From contig JARWIR010000050.1 in NCBI GenBank assembly GCA_029959085.1, forward strand, positions 2,542,001 to 2,606,000: a DNA stretch of 64,000 nucleotides. Direction: 5' to 3'. Position 1 is the stretch's first letter; every line of letters starts with the position of its first letter. The notes beneath the pieces were generated by a model, which was not told the DNA's origin, did no database searches, and saw nothing but the letters and a program-made list of their open reading frames with translations. The position numbers and the translations under genes are program-made. The stretch is from Nemophila menziesii. Its lineage: Eukaryota > Streptophyta > Magnoliopsida > Boraginales > Hydrophyllaceae. Shown here in pieces: positions 1 through 10,867 of this stretch.

Positions 1-377
1 GATTAGGCTTCCTCTTGTAAGTGTCAAACTTAATGATCAATTGACTCGACTTAGTCATAGTTGTACCCTTGTACTTTTCATTAAGAGCTTCCCACATCTC
101 GTGAGCAGTGGGGTATTATTGACACTCATGGACAAGATCGTCATACATAGAGCTTATCAAGATGCATCTTGTAGTGAAATATCTCTTTTTCCACTTCTCA
201 TAAGCCTCCATGTCCCTTTTGTTTTGAGTTGTGATGCCTCCCTTAGGCTGAGCCATGACATTGTTTATAACCTCAAGAATTCTTGTTCCTCAAGAACATA
301 ATGTATTTTGAGTTTACCAGGGTATAGTTCTCACCATTCATTATGTCTCCTTTGAGATCATCAATGACGGTTGTCAT
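1..377 (-). pseudogene. copia GAG N-terminal fragment (copy A)
   Basis: The minus-strand translation from the ATG at 377 gives the start of a copia GAG polyprotein of the UBN2 type, including a MWEALNEKYKGT segment near the window edge. GAG forms the virus-like particle and binds element RNA. The reading frame shifts within the first 30 codons. A TAA then falls just before the PTAHEMWEAL segment, and copy B at 58201-58577 has the same stop, so that lesion predates the duplication. The gene is cut by the window edge. The plus-strand ORF over this region is only a shadow. Confidence 0.8.
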
Positions 378-810
378 TTTATTATAAAGTAAAAAAAAAA
401 TTCATTAGTATACATACAATTATTTAACTACCCAATGCTATTAATGCAAATAGAATGAATAAGAAAGATAACAAAATAAGTGATAAAGAAAGTTCACTAT
501 GTTCCCAATCATGAACCACCATATTTTGTTTGTCTTAATGATTCAATCAATTTCATTAACTGCAAAAATTAAGTTCACCAAGAACTCCCACTTTCTCTAA
601 CATAAATAGAGCGAAAATGTATGAAAATAAACAACTAATAACAAAAAAAAAAACTAGTTGAATTCATACATAAGTGAAATACATGTTCAATAAAGAAACA
701 ACTGAATCAAAGCAACTAACGCAATTCTTAACAAAGAGGATTTAAAAAAATTTGGAAAAACAAACCACTAAGCAAACTACCTATTGCAAGTCCTAACTAG
801 CATACGCCTT
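378..810. other. copia untranslated spacer, no gene seen
   Basis: This AT-rich stretch lies between the extra ORF (ORF-X) and GAG of the copia element. I see no coding potential or known motif. It is almost identical to 58578-59006. Confidence 0.6.
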
Positions 811-1385
811 TCATATCCAAAACCTTAATTTAGGAATTGGCTGCTCAAAGTTCACTTCCCTCATAGAGTCTAATTGGAAAATAATTATCAACACTAGTAG
901 TTCGATAATGTATTCCACAGAAACTGATCCGACCTAGTAGAACTATTATAGTGCCTCCACAAGTGAGATTCAGTCAAAGCATAGACTAGCCACTCATATC
1001 TAGCTTGTCTCCCATGAACATAGTTCTCCGGAAAATCATACTCCCATAAGATTTCGATATCCCTCTTCATCTCTCTTGGTAGAGTTTTGTAAAGAACTTA
1101 AACCTTATGTCCTTCACATATGATATCACCCCTATTTATGACATTCTGAATCAACTTATTGACAATTGCCACATGTTGCACTAGGGTGTGATGAGGTTTC
1201 TTCTTATAACGGAGTGATTTGATACTATTTTTCAAAGTCTGTTTTTCTTTCGGTGTCCTTACAACTTTTGGTCTATGGATCTCTGATGATCCATTTGGAT
1301 TTCTTACGTTCCTGTTGAGCCATCTGTACACTGTCAGTTGCTCAAGCCTTGCTGCTCGTGATCCCCTGGATCGTGTCAACACCAT
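811..1385 (-). pseudogene. ORF-X between copia 5' LTR and GAG (copy A)
   Basis: A minus-strand ORF starts with MVLTRSRGSRAARLEQL and is rich in Arg and Lys at its N-terminus. I do not recognise the family. It sits downstream of the copia primer site and upstream of GAG, in the same orientation as the element. In this copy it runs 95 codons, to a TAA at 1098-1100 where copy B has a GAA codon. The homologous coding sequence continues to about 811 with further small indels. Copy B (59007-59571) lacks this stop but has its own 11-bp deletion. The different lesions imply an open frame of about 190 codons before the duplication. It could be a captured host exon or an element-specific extra ORF. Confidence 0.6.
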
Positions 1386-1504
1386 TTTTCTACATATAGA
1401 AAAAAATTAAGAACGGTAAAAATATTACATCAAAATCGATTAGGAAACAAGAAAAAATAATAATAATAGTATCTTTCCAGAAACTTTATTCATTAACAAA
1501 AATT

Positions 1505-1570
1505 TAAGGTAGCAAATTTGGTAAGGCTACTAGTCACTTAACTAGGTGGTCTGGGTTCGAATCCCTTAAC
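1505..1570 (+). repeat. tRNA-like pol III promoter, candidate SINE head (copy A)
   Basis: A box-A-like TAGCAAATTTGG (1510-1521) is followed 33 bp later by a perfect box B, GGTTCGAATCC (1554-1564). The layout is that of a tRNA-derived SINE head, antisense to the copia element. It does not fold as a complete tRNA, so I do not call a tRNA gene. Its 3' end may be the TA tract at 1830-1886. I found no clear target duplications. Confidence 0.45.
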
Positions 1571-1826
1571 ATGCATTCTTATATTCTTAAAAAAATTAAG
1601 TCCGAAAAAAATATTAAAAAAAAACCGGCGGCCCCAAATTCCAAGAAAAACGGTCCAAATTAATCCAAAATTTTTGTTAAAGGCCAAAAAAAATTAATTT
1701 GTGTGGGCCTTTCTAGTCCATAAATAGAAAAATAAATTCAGGCCCCAATATAAGCTGCTGGGCTATGGGTAAAAGGTTAGTAGGCTAATTTAAACATGGG
1801 CTGTGGACCTACCTATACGTATAGGT

Positions 1827-1829
<3 letters not shown>

Positions 1830-1886
<57 letters not shown>
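1830..1886. repeat. (TA)n microsatellite
   Basis: About 28 TA dinucleotides in a row. The whole 1625-1880 segment that contains them is missing from the duplicate copy near 59815. Confidence 0.95.
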
Positions 1887-1887
<1 letters not shown>

Positions 1888-2025
1888 TTATATATACATC
1901 GAAGATGAAAATCTAACGTATCAGAATTTCAACAGAAGCTCTCTTCTAATTCTTTTTTTTACTGATCGACCAAAAAGATTAATGCAAAAAAAAAAACTTC
2001 AATCGTATATTCAATTGGGTAACAT

Positions 2026-2037
2026 GCTCTGATACCA
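2026..2037 (-). other. copia primer binding site (initiator tRNA-Met)
   Basis: On the minus strand, TGGTATCAGAGC lies 2 bp inside the LTR end. This is the standard initiator tRNA-Met primer site of plant copia elements and fixes the LTR boundary and orientation. Confidence 0.9.
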
Positions 2038-2039
2038 AT

Positions 2040-2873
2040 TGTTACACTTGAATATAAATAAGAAGGTTTATTAGACAAACCTTATACACAGCGGATTGAA
2101 ATGAAGAGTTCTGAATTTAGACTTTTTTTTTTGTTACATGGGTTCCAGGCTTGCTTACGCGCACCCGACTTATCCCACGGAGATATACATGCCTCCTCAT
2201 ATATATTCTCATGGTAAATCAGAACTAGGTGACCCATCTTTTTTTTGGTTACATGGGTTCCAGGCTTGCTTACGCGCACCCGACTTATCCCACGGAGATA
2301 TACATGCCTCCTCATATATATTCTCATGGTAAATCAGAACTAGGTGACCCATGTTCAGGGAGGGGTTCGACCCTTGTACCTCTCACTTTACACCCGTTAG
2401 GGTGAAGATTCGAACCTTGGACCTCCCCTTTAAGTGCTGAAGAAATAGCAAGGCTCTGGCCAGTTGAGCTAACCCAACTGGTTGAATTTAGCCTTCTTGT
2501 AATTGATTGAATGAGAATGAATGAATCGCATCTGCTATTTGGTCGTAAGTTTAATTACTAGAACTAAACCTTTTGTTTTCACCACCTAAATGTCTCATAA
2601 TTATCTATTGTGTGTTATTGATTTGGAGAGAAAAGAATTGTACGCTTAATTGTGTTGTCTGTGTTGTTGTGATTTTGTGAGAAAGAAAGGCTCTATTTAT
2701 AGAGCTGGAAAGTTGGTTTATTGCCTGTAAATAAACCACTCTCCTACTTTCTTCATTTGCTCCACTTCCTCGACCATCAAAGTGGGGAGTTATCTTTGAT
2801 AACTTCCTGTACGCTCATGTCTTTCCCATCATGGGTGACATGGGATAAAAATATTTATTTTTCATTTCTTTCA
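2040..2873 (-). repeat. copia 5' LTR with SINE insertion (copy A)
   Basis: The LTR runs TGTTACACTT...TTTCTTTCA and is 834 bp long, against 463 bp for the empty LTR at 53116-53578. The excess is a SINE plus a 115-bp tandem duplication inside it. It is flanked on the outside by TCTTC (2874-2878). A TATA-like TCTATTTATAGAG lies near 2691-2703. Confidence 0.9.
2124..2482 (-). mobile_element. tRNA-derived SINE with internal 115-bp duplication (copy A)
   Basis: On the minus strand the element starts near 2482 with box A TTAGCTCAACTGG (2472-2460), then box B GGTTCGAATC (2416-2407), and ends in a poly-A tract (poly-T near 2123-2132 on the plus strand). The target duplication is TGAATTTAGAC/TGAATTTAGCC (2112 and 2483), one base diverged. 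Two tandem copies of the 3' half (period 115 bp, starting at about 2124 and 2237) are present here, but only one in copy B. The same site is empty in the 3' LTR at about 53190. Confidence 0.85.
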
Positions 2874-3333
2874 TCTTCTTATTTCCATGTACATCTTCTT
2901 TCATTGACTTATTTATCTCGACTTGGTCTCTAAGTAATTACCATATATCTTTTAAAGCTTCGCAATAAATAAATAATTAAACCGCATATGCTTAAAAAGA
3001 ATAAATCAAGAAATCAAGAAATAGAAATAGTAAAGTGCACTCTAAAAATAGAAACTCAAGTAGAAACCTTTCCTAACACACTAAAATACACTAAGACTTT
3101 AATTCTCACTTCTCCTCCTTGGATTGGTCTTTCATGAAATTCAAGAACCTATTAACTTTGCACTAAAAACAATCAAATTTACACACAAAAGCCATAAAAC
3201 GCAAATAGTCAATTTCCAAGGGGAGAAAGTGCAATATGATCAAATACGCATAAAAGTCTGTCAAATAAGTCATTTATTCACCTAAAAGTATGTCTCTAGA
3301 GGGCTAATAATTAGAACAAATAGGGAGACATCA
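2874..3333 (-). repeat. AthA-type Athila LTR, outer end (copy A)
   Basis: This continues the Athila LTR into which the copia element inserted and matches 60686-61146. On the plus strand it ends GGGAGACATCA. The next bases, ATGGG (3334-3338), equal the AthA target duplication seen at 43027 and 61147. Confidence 0.85.
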
Positions 3334-4461
3334 ATGGGCGATTATGCCTCTTTGGATGTGAAGTATTTACCTCTTTGGCTATGTAACTAGTTAAGCCTGT
3401 CGGTCAATAATTGACATTACACGGGTATTACCTAAGTCTGTATTCAAACCCCCCTGTCAGATGATCACTTTTGCCACTAAAGTGAATATCTCAAATACTA
3501 AAAGCTATATCTAGTTGTACCGAAAAGAAATAATAATTAAGAAATCCCAATTCAATTTTAATCATGAAAATCCCAATATTAAAACTCAATTCAATTTTAA
3601 TCATGAAAATCCCAAATTCAAAACATAGAATAAATTAATTAGGGTTCATCCCTTTATTTCGATTCTCAAGTATATGAAAGTTTATCTCATAATAAAATTA
3701 AAGACTGAAATTAAATGAATAAAAGACATCATATTCAATTACAAAAAAGAAATAGATAACCTGAAGGTTTGGTTGGCTGTTGTTGGAAGAACATAATTCC
3801 TCCAGCTCTAGCTTTTCCTCTGCCTTCTTGCTCCGACTTGAAAATATGAAGCCTCTGATGTAATTCTCTAAAATGTTTGTAAAAAGGAGGCTAAAAGGTC
3901 TATTTATACTATTAAATTCGGATTAGGGCTTATGTTAAGAGCATTAGGTCAAATTATAAAAAGCCCAAGCTCATATTCTTCTTTAATTCCCGTAACTGGT
4001 GTTCAACCCTTAGTAAAACGACTATAACTTTTGCATATCAACTCTAAATGGTCTTGTTCCAGTTGCTCAATAATAAATAAAACCTATTTCACGGCCCAAA
4101 GGCGGAATCCACTCCTAAGTAGCCCAAAACCAGCAATTAGTAACAACCTTATAGATCTGCAACTTCTCTAGCAAATTCTTCGGAAATTCTTTTCTTGCCT
4201 TTAGCTCCTGTGCTTGATCTAAGACATTAATTCTAGATTTTCATCCTTGTATTAGTTCTACATAGTATCCATAGACCTAAGAAATTTATACTAAAAACAA
4301 ACAAATTAACGCACAAAAGTACTAAAAATGAAAATAGTCTAATTCCAAGGGAGAAAGTGTAATATGACGAAATAAGCATAAAAGTCAATCAAATAAGTCG
4401 AATATTCACCTAAAGTGATGTCTCCTAAGGGCTAATATTTAGAACAAATAGGGAAACATCA
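3334..4461 (-). repeat. Athila-family LTR, right part of a solo-like LTR (copy A)
   Basis: A second, diverged LTR of the same superfamily hosted the AthA insertion. It ends GGGAAACATCA at 4461, directly against LINE coding sequence. In copy B the left part is at 42598-43031 and the right part at 61147-62280. There is no internal region, so it looks like a solo LTR. Confidence 0.75.
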
Positions 4462-5560
4462 CAAACATATACCCATGGCAAGTTCAAGATATTTTTATAT
4501 GGCCGTTCTAGAAGAACGAGACATTTTCCACAATGACAGGGAATCAAGTCATAACCGATACACAAATACATCACTCACCACAAACCTCAACCTACCTACA
4601 AATAGAAAATCCGCAAATCTGAAATGTCATTTGGAGATCGAATGTTCCAACTAAGGTACGAAATTTCATATGGAAAGCATGTAACAATGCCAGCCCGACA
4701 AACTATAATCTATACAATATACGATGTGCTGACACTAAGGACTGTTCATGGTGTATACAACAGCCGGAAAATACTGAACATTTATTTTTGACATGTACAA
4801 TATCTCAGATTATTTGGCCAGGTTTGGCCCTCCAAATCCAGATAATAGAACTTGGGATCCAAAATCTCAGCTCTTGAGTTCTAACAATAGCTTAAACTTA
4901 TAGCCAAGGAGGATGGGATTCAGGACTGCGAAAGCGTACATACTACTTCACATATGGAAAATTTGGAAAGAGAAGATGAAAAGTATGCACGAAAACATAC
5001 CTATAGACTGTGAAGATGTACTTTTTTATTACTAATAAAGCTATGCGGGAGTTGTTCGGAGAATCTTGTCAAAGGAGACAACAAAATCCACCAGTCACGA
5101 AGGAAGTAGGCCAGGAACAGGATCCATGCATAGCAGACCAATCTGATATTCAATGGTAATGCGATGCATCATACACATACCCGAATAACAATATGGGTAT
5201 CAGTATAGTACAACATCATAAAGGAACATGTATTACCCTTGAGACCGCAAAATAATCAAATGTTCCTTCGCGCTAGAAGGGGAGGCACAATCTGTACTAG
5301 AAGCTACACCACGAGGAAAGGAATTCCCGAATGAAAGGAAAACTATTTTCTCAGATAACCTTGAACCAATTCAAGGTATAGAGCAACTGTCAGTGGCAAG
5401 CTGGACAATCCACCCTATAATTAGGGAAATACTAAGGCAAGCTACTCTCGGAGGACCAATTTGATTACAACATCTCCCGAGACGTTTCAACGATAGGGCA
5501 GACAGACTTCCAAAGAACGCTAGACAGAGGGTGATCACGTGCTCGTAATGGGATTTAGCA
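4462..5560 (+). pseudogene. LINE (L1-type) 3' fragment: zinc-binding and RNase H-like regions (copy A)
   Basis: The plus-strand translation, interrupted by stops and shifts, includes a plant LINE zinc-binding segment at about 4640-4830. It has spaced Cys/His: RCADTKDCSWC, then PENTEHLFLTC. Further on are an RNase H-like start, CDASYTYPNNN (about 5160-5200), and an EPIQGIEQLSVASW stretch (about 5365-5410). In plant L1 elements these regions follow the reverse transcriptase. The upstream part of the same LINE is at 42345-42597 in copy B. I see no poly-A tail, and the exact 3' end is unclear. Confidence 0.7.
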
Positions 5561-6084
5561 ACAATGAGCGATGTTTTCTGCAAATTAGGGATATGATAGA
5601 TTCTTCAAGTATAGGGAACTGTAATCACCCGACAAAAAAATGGGACATAACAAATATAAATATATTAAGTGTGCAACATGGATTAATGATGGGAAAAATG
5701 ATATTTCAAAGGATCATTTGAAAGAATTTTAAATTATAATGATCAATTTAAAGAAAGTATTACAAATCAGAAACCATTCAAAGTATTTTTAAAGTTTCAG
5801 GATCAATTCGATAAAATCTATAAATTAGAAACCATTTAGGGAATTGCTCCTACCTTAAAAAGGAACTCCAAAATAAATGTTTGTTTAAATTGATAATTAA
5901 TGATAAATTTCAATTAATTTAAAAGGTATAGGAATAATTTTTGGTTATACAATTAGGTAAAAAGGCATAAAAATCAATCCTTTTTAGCTGGCGCAGTTAT
6001 TGAAAAAGTTGACAATAAATAATATTTATAATGTATTGTCATTATCTGTTTTAAATACCATTACCATACTTTCTCACATTTTTC
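5561..6084. other. AT-rich upstream region of the small gene
   Basis: No coding sequence is supported here. The region is shared with 63381-63903 apart from small indels, including a 43-bp stretch at about 5787-5830 that copy B lacks. Confidence 0.5.
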
Positions 6085-6092
6085 CTATATAT
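6085..6092 (+). promoter_or_regulatory. putative TATA box of the small gene
   Basis: CTATATAT lies about 75 bp before the ATG at 6161, leaving room for a short leader. It is conserved in copy B. The call rests on position and sequence only. Confidence 0.5.
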
Positions 6093-6160
6093 GTACTTGA
6101 CTCCACATTCAAGATATACACTCAAATATTTACTAACATCCTGTTTTCTTTTGTATAGTT

Positions 6161-6755
6161 ATGTCTTCTGATGCTTTAGCCTCTGCTGCCTCAAAGAGAA
6201 TAAGTCAAGCTATGCAAGATATTAGTCGTGGAAAAGAACATGCCTCATCGGCGTTTGAAGATGAAGATCTGAACCTGAAGCTGGCAAATCTCGTATCCCT
6301 GCTTAAGACGAAGGCTACAGTTCATAAAGAAGGGGCCATTAATTATAATGTCGAGTTGCCTAAGACCTTCCCTGAATCTTATATGCCTAATTCTTATGAT
6401 CAGATGGGGCTTATGCTCAATCACATGATCGGGCTGGTAATGTTTTTAAACTTTAATTAATGTATTATTCTTTATCCTTAGGTTTTACCCTTGTTTTTAA
6501 TTTTAGGGTATGGATTGTCGAGACTTCCTAAATTTACCTAGTCCTCCTATACCTTTGGCCGAGGCAGACCAACTGTGCCAAAAGACTGACTTGCTCGAGG
6601 CAATAGTAGAGAGCCTAGTAGCCTTAGCTAAGAAGAAGAAAGAGAGAGCTACTGAAAAGGAAGGTTTTATTTCTAAGGTTATAGAGGAATTTAATGTTCC
6701 AAACGAGTTCCGGAAGATGGCGGAGGATATTATTGGGTTTTGTTTCGATAAATGA
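6161..6755 (+). CDS. two-exon protein-coding gene of unknown function, 174 aa
   Basis: Exon 1 runs 6161-6436 (92 codons from MSSDALASAASKRISQ), the intron 6437-6506, and exon 2 6507-6755, ending with TGA. The 70-bp intron is AT-rich, starts GTAATG, ends TTTTAG and is phase 0, so the frame passes from HMIGL straight into GMDCRDF. Without splicing, exon 1 stops within 8 codons. The product is a soluble, charged, helix-prone protein with no signal peptide or membrane segment. A Lys/Glu cluster (AKKKKERATEKE) lies in exon 2. I do not recognise the family. A TATA box lies 75 bp upstream and AATAAA follows at 6856. It is intact among decayed transposons and is duplicated at 63953. It may be a real gene or a young gene fragment. 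Confidence 0.65.
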
Positions 6756-6855
6756 CTTCATATTGGCTTATAGTTGTTTTTTGTAACAAATATTATTGTT
6801 ATGTATTTTTATCTTTTATGAACTTTCTTTGATGAACTTTTAAACTGATTGATGA

Positions 6856-6861
6856 AATAAA
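6856..6861 (+). terminator. putative polyadenylation signal of the small gene
   Basis: AATAAA lies 100 bp after the stop codon in a T-rich context. Confidence 0.4.
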
Positions 6862-7353
6862 CACATATGTTCTTGGAAATGTTCGAGAGGAATTTCTAGG
6901 AATATTTAGTAGATTATTTCTACCCCAAAGATTTCACGGAGACCCTATAATCTCTACTATTGTTAATTTACCTAATTCACCCTTCTTCATAGTAATATTG
7001 ATCAATCTTTCTGTTTTGTGGGTCATTGCGTTTTCTCGTATTTATGTGAGATATTAATATGAACTTGTTCCTAATGAGAGCAACACATCCAAAATAGTGT
7101 AAGTAATATATATATATATATATATGTATGTGTTTTTCTTGAGTAGTTAATTAAATTTCCTTTTATCATCCTTACTTTTTTAATATATTGGACACTTTCA
7201 TAACCTATTACTAAATTGGAATATCAATCATCATGGATATGATACTGTTCTTCCTACTTTATTACTTGGAGTTACCCCTACACTTGTGGTAAGTTTACTC
7301 TCTCGTGGGTGTATATCACATCACTATTAAGGGGAGACCAATATAATAAGTCT
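6862..7353. other. intergenic spacer, no gene seen
   Basis: AT-rich sequence between the small gene and the AthD LTR. It contains a short TA tract at about 7108-7124 and nothing else I can support. Confidence 0.5.
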
Positions 7354-8951
7354 TGATGTCTCCATTTATGTGATATGATATTCTAGTCAAGAAATATCAT
7401 GTTAGGGGTGTTTATTGCTTAGTTTACGGATTTTCCCCATTTATTTATGTTTTACAATTTCTTGTCTAGTTTAGGTGTTTTGCTATTTGTATAGGTTTTG
7501 CGCATAATTTGTTTGTTATTTGTGTAGAACTTAGGTATTTTGGAAGCTAATACACCCTGGGGTAATGATAAGAAGGGAAGAAACCAAGATTAACCCTTAG
7601 TTATGGTGAAAAAGGAAACTTTGAGCACTTTTGAGAAATAAAAGTTGAGCTAGTCAGCTTTGGAAACGTGTAGTATTTTCAATCTTGCAAAAAATATACA
7701 AGGAATTTTAAGAAGCCCTTTATATTTAGAAAGGTATTTTAATTTAGGTCGCATGACCACTTATTTCAAGTCATTCATATCGATAACGAATAATTCATGA
7801 ATTATAAAAACTCGTTGGGCCAACAAGTCCACTAATTAAGGAAACAAGATCGAGTTGGATATAGACTCTAATAGTTAGTCCTAATCTCTAATTTCATGTC
7901 AGCTTCTATACATAATATATTTTACCCTACGTTAATCATCCTTGCTCAGTCCCTAATAATTGATTACACCTAGAATCACAAGGATCAAGTGAGACGAAGA
8001 GAAGAAGGAGCTAGGAAGCTGCTCATGCCATTCCAACACTTCCCTTTATTAGTTTTTAGAAATTAGTATAGTATTTTTATTCTATTTTGTCTTTTGAACA
8101 TGAATATGATATTTTTAATTGATTGTTTTTCTTTCCTTAGTACGAACTAATTCTATTCCGCTTGAGAATAGCCTATGGATATGAACCTTACACTTGTTTT
8201 ATGCTTTATTGAATTTGGGATTTATGTTTAAATGAATTATTCGTGATAGCTCTATATTTTGTGTTTGATGTAATGTTTGTAGTTCTTGCTATGCGTAAAG
8301 TATGGTATTACCCCCATTAGTAGTTGAATTATCACCCTAGAAGGGGATTCAATTACAAAAAATGCCACATAATCATCTAGTGTGCAGTAGTGATCTTGTC
8401 AGGCTTGCCTAACCAGATATACGATAGGGTTTTATATTATCACCTCTCATTGCATAGGATCCCTATACCCTAGTCCCTTGGTAGTGTTTAGGTTGCTTCC
8501 TAAGCTACCTTGATGTGATTTAGGAGGAATTTAGAAAAAACTGGTATTCGTTATATAACACAGAATTCTCCGTTAGACATTAAATATAGGACAAGGCTAG
8601 TGGGGATTAATTGCTAGTTCTTGAGCTAAACTCTTATAAGTCTTCTCTTTTGTATTTTATTTTCCTGTTTTTAATTCAAGTGTTATTTTAATTATAGTTA
8701 ATTGTTTTAGAGTTAAAAACAAAACAAATATTTCTGTGTCTTGTGCATTATTTTAACACTTTCTTCTAGTTCACTTAGTATTAGCACTATTAACAAATTT
8801 ACTTTCGTAGTCCCTGAGATCGATGTATGTTTTACTTACACATTACTTGCAAACGATCCTTTCACTTGCAAAGAGTTTATCGTAGTTGTCTGAGAAGTGC
8901 GTGTTTTATTACCTTATTTATTCGTTTTTATCACACCTTTGCCCCTTCCGA
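7354..8951 (+). repeat. AthD 5' LTR
   Basis: It begins TGATGTCTCC and ends just before a primer-site motif. It is strongly diverged from the other Athila LTRs here. It keeps the family start and parts of the internal pattern but not the clean terminal inverted repeat. Confidence 0.75.
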
Positions 8952-8956
8952 GTTTT

Positions 8957-8970
8957 TGGTGCCATTGTCG
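8957..8970 (+). other. AthD primer binding site (tRNA-Asp-like, decayed)
   Basis: TGGTGCCATTGTCG differs at three positions from TGGCGCCGTTGCCG, the complement of the plant tRNA-Asp 3' end typical of Athila elements. Confidence 0.7.
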
Positions 8971-9339
8971 TGTAGTTTAATGTTAGTTTCGTGTTTTTAC
9001 CTGGTGTTTCAGTTTTAGTTATTCTATTTCACTCCTTGGTCCATTAATGTTTGTCATACTTTTTTCACACAAATTAAGAAAGACAATTAATTTCCTCTAT
9101 TTTCCACTAAACTACCCTCAACCAACTAAGTAAGTGCATTTAATGATGATAAGCTTACGAATATTAGATAAGGATAAAATTGGTAGAAAGTGTATAAAAG
9201 TTCATTGGTATCTTAAATGGACAACGTTTTGTGGACACCCTACTTTTATAAATTGTGACGAACATTGATGGACGGAGGGAATACGCTTTTCATTTTGTTT
9301 TTGTTCATTTCAGGTTATTCGGATGGCTATTCAAAAAAT

Positions 9340-10860
9340 ATAGGACTTCCAATTACGTTCAGAGTGAAACCCGTGGGGATTCGCACTCCAGATATACAAG
9401 CCCTACGATTTAGGTAGTTTAGTTGCGCTATGCAACAAGATCTGGTCTGTTCTGTTCAGCAATTCATGCTGATTTGCAATGCTACATCACTGATAGTGTC
9501 AAAAGGATCAAATATACTAGGTCATGTTTCAATTCTTCTTAAACAGAGGTGTGAGTGATTGGTATTATGACCAACACCTAGATTATATCCCAATCTGGGA
9601 TAAGCTCCAACATAAATTCCTCAACCAATTTCATCTTATAAGTAGGCGACTGAAAGAAATGTTGGAATTTGAGAACTTCACACAAGAAGAGGAGGACAGT
9701 TTTCGTAAAGCATGGATGAAGTTTACAGAAGATAAATCAAGGTGCCCATTACATGTATCCTTGCCAGAGTATCAATTAACCATGTTTTATAAAGGACTCA
9801 ACAATGAGTCTCAAGAAATTTCTTATAACCTCGGGGGAAGAAATTTTGTTTTGATGACCTCCGAGGAAGCTAAGATGGCCATAGAGAAAATTGTCGAAAC
9901 TGAAAGAAGTTAGCCATCACCAGAAGATACTCGCCAAAAGTCAGCTCTGTTCAGGAAACTAGGCTCGAAAAGTGCAATAAACAACTAGTGGAATCAACTA
10001 CACTGATAGGAGGGAATTCTAAGAAAGCAGCCCAAGTAAGCAATGAAGATAAAGCACATGGTTGTTCAGGTTGTGTTATGAGTGATCATGATAGGGAAAA
10101 TTTTGAAAATAGGTTCCAAGGACTTTCAAATCTTATCGTATGATCTATCACCTGAATGGACCAACGCACGTTCAAGGAACCAAATCCCAACAAAAAAATC
10201 AACAAAAGGTCAAGGCAATCTATATCAGCCTCGACCTCAAACAAGAATCTATTCTATCAAAGAAATTTGAGCTATGGAGTGCAAACTCCACCACATCCCG
10301 CATACGAGCCATATGCGGCAAATTTCATGCAACAGGCAGGTCCTGCTTCTCCTCAACCTCCTAGAAACATATTTAAACAAAATGGCTATGCTACAAAAAA
10401 TTAGAGGGAGAGAATGCAAGGAATAATCAGAGAAGTTTTCACAGACAATCAATCACATTAAAACAATTGGAAAGTCAAGTATCACAGCTCACGAATCTAT
10501 TTTAATCTAGACCTATTGGTTAACTCCCGATCAATACTATAAATCCAAAATAAGATGCATAAAGCGATTGGATTAAGAATTGGGAAACAATTACCTCCTC
10601 TAGTTTTATAGAGAAAAAACAAGCAAATGATTCAATACCGATTCCGAAAAAGGTGGTTGAAGATATAGTTGAACACAAAGTCGAGGAGGTAGTTGAACCG
10701 GTGTTAGCTAATATGGAGAAAGTAGCGGAAAAGAAGAAATATTTATTGGTGAACAAAACTCGTCCTCCACCACCATTCTTGTCATGTGTCAAGATTAAGA
10801 ACAATGAGAAAGAATTCAAGAGGTTCATATACTTGGTGAGTAAGCTATAGATTAACATAC
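9340..10860 (+). pseudogene. AthD GAG (broken)
   Basis: The longest open piece (9524-9913, 129 codons) aligns with the retrotransposon GAG domain of AthC: FQFFLNRGVSDWYYDQ matches FPFFLTGGASEWYDQQ, and KSRCPLHVSLPEYQL matches KCPLHGYSLELQL. Later fragments reach a PPPPFLSC stretch near 10770, the Athila pattern before the protease. Stops and frame changes at about 9913, 10080 and 10400 make it non-coding now. Confidence 0.75.
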
Positions 10861-10867
10861 CGTTTGA

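Larger units (their letters stand above)
1..2873 (-). mobile_element. Ty1/copia element, 5' part (copy A)
   Basis: This is the 5' portion of a copia element read on the minus strand: LTR (2873-2040), primer site, an extra ORF, and the start of GAG, which runs off the window at base 1. It matches 58201-60685 nearly base for base, with small indels and about 2-3% substitutions by eye. The sequence after the LTR begins TCTTC (2874-2878), the same 5 bp that flank the complete element at 53116-60685. This is therefore a duplicate of that insertion and not an independent one. It is non-functional because of in-frame stops in GAG. Confidence 0.85.

Noticed and set aside
41..301. plus-strand protein-coding ORF
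   Set aside because: It lies opposite copia GAG and has no independent support.
1505..1570. tRNA gene
   Set aside because: Box A-like and box B motifs are present, but the acceptor and anticodon stems do not form. It fits a SINE head better.
2400..2480. functional tRNA on the minus strand
   Set aside because: Box A and B match, but the sequence continues as a SINE body with poly-A and target duplications.
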